From the NCBI GenBank assembly GCA_003024985.2, contig PXIH01S0042187.1: 11,383 nt of DNA; one strand, written 5' to 3'. The position numbers were made by a program, and so were the translations under genes. The DNA is from Euperipatoides rowelli (Eukaryota; Onychophora; Udeonychophora; Euonychophora; Peripatopsidae). The first letter of the stretch is position 1. Each line of letters starts with the position of its first letter. Under the pieces are notes generated by a model. The model was not told the DNA's origin, did not search any database, and saw nothing but the letters and a program-made list of their open reading frames with translations. Below, one piece after another: positions 8,501 through 11,383 of the stretch.

Positions 8501-8976
8501 AAGGGTGATGGTGCTGATCAACCGTTTTCTAACGTTTAGCCATTAAAATTGTTATTTATATTTATAAGGTCTAGAACATGATAAATTTTAAATTTCATTT
8601 AATATAGAAATTTATTATTTGTATAAACCAGCCTAATTTAGTAAAAATATAATACTGTACCATGTCCATTGTAGGATATCTTTAAATTTAAGTCAGTTTC
8701 AACACATGAGAACATTAGTAGGAAAGAGTGTCTCAAAATTCTATGAAATAGAGTTCATGTCCTATTATATATCTTCAGTATAAAGTTGTGGTAGTAAAAT
8801 TATTAGCATAAATATTTGCAATAGTTTTATATGAAAAATGAATTATTATAATAGGAAGTTTATGCTTAAAAATCATGCTAAAGGTACAAAAAAATTGTTC
8901 TAAAATTAGTATTCACCAGATAAATAATATTGAACTCTACAACTTGGATAAGATTCAAGAAATCTAGATAACAGTT
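5551..8976. other. Long AT-rich non-coding stretch
   Basis: I see no gene, RNA or transposon end in these ~3.4 kb. Notable items are TACTGTA/TACAGTA words (5620, 5637, 5646, 6471, 7781, 7794, 8012, 8653), three A13-14 runs within about 210 bp (7102, 7241, 7295), and a 32-codon open frame at 8448-8546 that is within chance expectation. Large intron or intergenic DNA is the simplest reading. Confidence 0.65.
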
Positions 8977-9007
8977 CACTTTTTTTTTTTTTTGGTTTTG
9001 TTACCAG

Positions 9008-9069
9008 GCGACATAACTGATGGGGGAGAGGCACATGATGGGCAAAACCTGGAGTATTTGAAAAACTAA
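9008..9069 (+). CDS. Candidate plus-strand terminal exon, product uncertain
   Basis: A long pyrimidine tract (T15, then GGTTTTGTTACCAG) ends in an acceptor AG at 9006-9007. Immediately after it GC rises sharply and one frame, entered with two bases (GC) at 9008-9009, reads DITDGGEAHDGQNLEYLKN and stops at TAA 9067-9069. The sequence then returns to AT-rich. AATAAA signals follow at 9213-9218 and 9267-9272, a normal distance for a 3' UTR. The ending NLEYLKN resembles the start of the golgin GRIP domain as I remember it. If that resemblance were real the domain would be cut off at once by the stop. The other two frames stop within a few codons. The alternative is a repeat fragment, since related words occur near 485-545. 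Confidence 0.3.
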
Positions 9070-9600
9070 GAACTTGTAATCTACATTATATTGATTTGAG
9101 ATAATGAAATGTGAATCTGTAACAAAGATAAAATAATTTTGATATTTCTATATTCTTGATATGTGAATGAATTGATCTTGAAGAGAGAATTAGCTATAGC
9201 AAAGGCTATTTGAATAAAAAAAAGTGAGGAAAAAAAATTAGACAAATTTTAAATAAATACAATTTGAATAAAATATACAACCATGTAATAATTTTGTATT
9301 AAAGTAGAATTCTGTGTTGACATACACTTTTTTGAAAATGAAATAAAAATGAATTTAAGTGATTGCATATTTTCAGAGTTGCCAACTTGTCTAGAAATAG
9401 CGTGATGTTCAAATTGTTGGGGTGGGAAATGAGCTGACCATCTTACAAAGAAAATTTTAAAAATTACTCCTTTTTAAACTTACTCAGATTTATAGTACAT
9501 ACTGTAGAGGCCTATACAGCATACTGTATACAGCACTGTATATATTACCCATACATTGTACCATATAAACAGCATACAGTACAATGCACATAGTCTATAA
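9070..9600. other. AT-rich non-coding stretch, TACTGTA cluster at its right end
   Basis: I see no gene. From 9500 to 9581 the words TACTGTA (9500, 9522) and TACAGTA (9575) cluster within a CATAC/ACAGC-rich stretch next to the hAT-like element. An AGAGTTGCCAACTTG word near 9376 resembles hAT-type ends, but I found no partner end. Confidence 0.6.
9213..9218 (+). promoter_or_regulatory. AATAAA polyadenylation signal (candidate)
   Basis: Canonical hexamer about 145 nt after the stop of the candidate exon ending at 9069. A second copy is at 9267-9272. The hexamer is frequent by chance in this composition, so it adds only weak support. Confidence 0.2.
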
Positions 9601-9832
9601 CAGCTTTCCACAACCTTTGTATTATTGCAGACCGGCGGACGGATAGTTTTTTTTTTTACGATCTACTTTAATATTATTACATCCTTACTCTCATCATTTA
9701 ATAAAAACAACTAGCAATGATAATACCGAAATAATGCAATATAAAGATGCATTTTATTTTTATTTTACGATTTTTTTTTTTTTTCTGGTACCCAGTGAAA
9801 TATTTCTATGGACCGGTGGTTGAGAAACACTC
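9601..9832. mobile_element. Decayed hAT-like non-autonomous element (MITE)
   Basis: The left end reads CAGCTTTCCACAACCTTTG. The right end, read on the minus strand, gives GAGTGTTTCTCAACCACCGG. These match at 10 of the first 15 positions, and both resemble the CAGNGGTTCTCAACC-type ends typical of hAT (Charlie-like) elements. GACCGG words lie inside each end (9630 and 9811), which is also common in this group. The flanks GTCTATAA (9593-9600) and ATATATAC (9833-9840) agree at 5 of 8 positions, compatible with a degraded 8-bp target duplication. The interior is T-rich with no transposase frame. Confidence 0.6.
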
Positions 9833-10988
9833 ATATATACTATATATTGTATATACACATCATACCACATAAGTGTCTGCATATACAAAATATACTGTAA
9901 ATTCTAAAATATTTTAGTATTAAAAAAGTTAGAAAATCCTCCAAAATTCAGTTTTGATTTCCACATTTATTTACTGGTTTTCTTTTTCTTTTTCCAAATG
10001 CATAATAGCATTTTTTAATTTTTTTTTTTGTTTCAGTAAGTTTTTATTTCTTCTTCATTGTTAAAAAAAATGATAAACAATAGCCTATAAGCATTGAAAT
10101 AATTAAAAAAATATCTGAAATATCTTGAACTACTTCGGAACAAATAAACAAAACGGCAATCTCTATACGAGGGTATTTTTAGATTTTAAAACAAGTAGAT
10201 AAAAAAATAAACTTTTATGTAATAGTTTTGTTTTTATTTGGAAATATGATTTTAAATTGAATGTTTGAACTCTAAATAAAAACATTTTATTTTAAAAACC
10301 TACAATCAAAATCCCCTCCCCCATAATACTGAATTGTGTGATCCAACGATATAGAAAACAATTTTATCTCGTTGGTGTGCCCCATAAAAATTTAGACAAA
10401 ATTTTTTTAAATTAATTATTATACATCGATTGGTAAACAGATGAAATGAGGCTTTGGAGAAGAAAGTCTGTGTTTAAGGTATAATGTTTTTCAATATTTA
10501 AAAAAAACAAAACAAACAAACATAGGTAAGAGATGTTAATCATAACGGTGTAGCAGCATTTTAAAAATCATATAACTGCTATGCCAAATTCGTATTAGTT
10601 GGTTACTCTGCATATTTCAATGAAGGAAAATAAAAGAAATCAAGGTTTAAGGTCAAATGAAATGGATTTCTTAAATTTTTTTATTATTTATTTTCAAAGT
10701 CATTTACTAAAAAAAAAAAAAATTAAAATGCATTAAAAGATAAAATTAATAATATTCCTGTCTTCCATCTGAGATTACAAAAAAAAAAAGATTTCAATTT
10801 TTTGGGGGGTCAGAGATTTTAATGAGGAAATAATCTCTAAACAGGAGGCTACTGTATTTATCAGTATTTATAATCTAAGTAGAGCACTATTCCGCTTGTA
10901 GTAAAGTTTATTTTGATTTAAAAAAATAAAAAAAATTACACAAGGGATGTATTTGAAGATAATTCTGTACAATTATTTAAACAATTAG
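9833..10988. other. AT-rich non-coding stretch
   Basis: I see no gene. There is a 7-bp inverted repeat (CCAACGA / TCGTTGG) around 10343-10377 and a short acceptor-to-donor-like segment at about 10441-10478 that I rate as chance. Long A/T runs dominate. Confidence 0.6.
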
Positions 10989-11082
10989 TCCTTACGATTT
11001 TGAGCCTTTAGCAGAGGAAGATAGCGAATCGGCGTCATTTGATATCGACTCCGCTATATTGGAAGAACACGAGTGGCAATAA
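10989..11082 (+). CDS. Candidate exon, acidic Ser-rich peptide, plus strand
   Basis: After an AG at 10987-10988 one frame reads SPYDFEPLAEEDSESASFD, continues with IDSAILEEHEWQ, and stops at TAA 11080-11082. The first codon is completed by the base at 10989. GC and CpG are clearly raised over exactly this segment (five CG dinucleotides) compared with the AT-rich flanks. The PYxFEP start followed by an acidic stretch recalls the N-terminal part of P2X7-tail-like proteins of invertebrates as I remember them, where a W-C-x-C motif would follow. Here the W is followed by Q and a stop, so this would be a truncated or decayed copy. The upstream acceptor lacks a good pyrimidine tract, and the minus strand has a rival frame ending SSSAKGSKS. 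The stop codon lies inside an AATAAA hexamer (11078-11083). Confidence 0.3.
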
Positions 11083-11383
11083 AATATGAATTCACACTTA
11101 TTATTTGCAAAAAGGAGTAAAAGATTATAATAATAATTACATGCCGATTAGACTACTAAACATAAATCTAGCGTATTCATTGAATTTGTCGAAAACAATT
11201 TTTCATTTATTATTTAGCCAAAATAAATTTCAAATTTATTTTTAGAAATGATAATTTCTAAAAAAAAAGAAATATGCATATAAATAAACCTGTTTTCCTT
11301 AGATGTAAATGAAAGAAATAAGTAGTCATAATTGCTTGTTTTATTACTCCCCCCCCCCCCGAAAACAAAAAAAGTAGATCAAC
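11083..11383. other. AT-rich non-coding end of window
   Basis: I see no gene. The stretch ends with a C12 tract and an A-rich run. Confidence 0.65.
11349..11360. repeat. Poly-C tract, C12
   Basis: Twelve consecutive C residues on the plus strand, the third tract of identical length and orientation in the window. Confidence 0.95.

Noticed and set aside
8448-8546. 32-codon open frame with a protein-like peptide (contains KRVMVLINRFLTF)
   Set aside because: By my estimate on the order of a hundred stop-free runs of this length are expected in six frames of such DNA, and no good splice pair flanks it. The minus strand is open over the same bases.
9376-9440. AGAGTTGCCAACTTG word resembling a hAT end
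   Set aside because: I could not find a matching inverted end or target duplication nearby.
10423-10486. Possible 38-nt microexon between GGTAAACAG and GTATAA
   Set aside because: Weak pyrimidine tract, weak donor and too few codons to test.

Overview
This window looks like animal nuclear DNA. It is very AT-rich (GC roughly a quarter by eye) and full of homopolymer A/T tracts, with short GC-richer islands standing out from the background. It contains no bacterial-style operon, rRNA, tRNA or CRISPR array that I can see, and no intact gene. Long low-complexity stretches, decayed DNA-transposon copies and a few exon-sized open segments flanked by splice-like signals suggest intronic or intergenic sequence. 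An arthropod (for example a decapod crustacean or a chelicerate) is my best guess. It rests on frequent TACTGTA/TACAGTA and TAGGCCTA words and an AGCGCCATCTATG-type repeat motif, which I recall from arthropod repeats. That guess is inference and could be wrong.

Layout from left to right. 1-1246 is AT-rich non-coding DNA with two small GC-richer islands (about 515-555 and 640-740). 1291-1388 is the best exon candidate: minus strand, 98 nt, with a consensus GTAAGT donor, a CAG acceptor and a TTCTAAC branch-point-like word. 1714-2055 holds two diverged tandem copies of a ~185-bp unit, followed at 2078-2123 by a palindromic CGAT-rich block. 2124-3605 is plain AT-rich sequence with one perfect CRE octamer. 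3606-4845 is a composite repeat bounded by TTAA on both sides with imperfect inverted ends, probably a piggyBac-like non-autonomous element made of shuffled internal repeats. 5100-5550 is a GC-rich island with competing open frames on both strands. 5551-8976 has nothing I can name. 9008-9069 resembles a plus-strand terminal exon. 9601-9832 is a decayed hAT-like short element. 10989-11082 is a second plus-strand exon-like segment with an acidic, serine-rich predicted peptide. The rest to 11383 is non-coding.

The candidate exons lie on opposite strands and are kilobases apart, so I cannot join them into one gene or show that they work together. The clearest window-wide oddities are the excess of the TACTGTA word (23 exact copies counted on both strands), three plus-strand poly-C tracts of exactly 12 C, and the modular repeat structure of the TTAA-bounded element. 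I did not find a convincing new biological system here.
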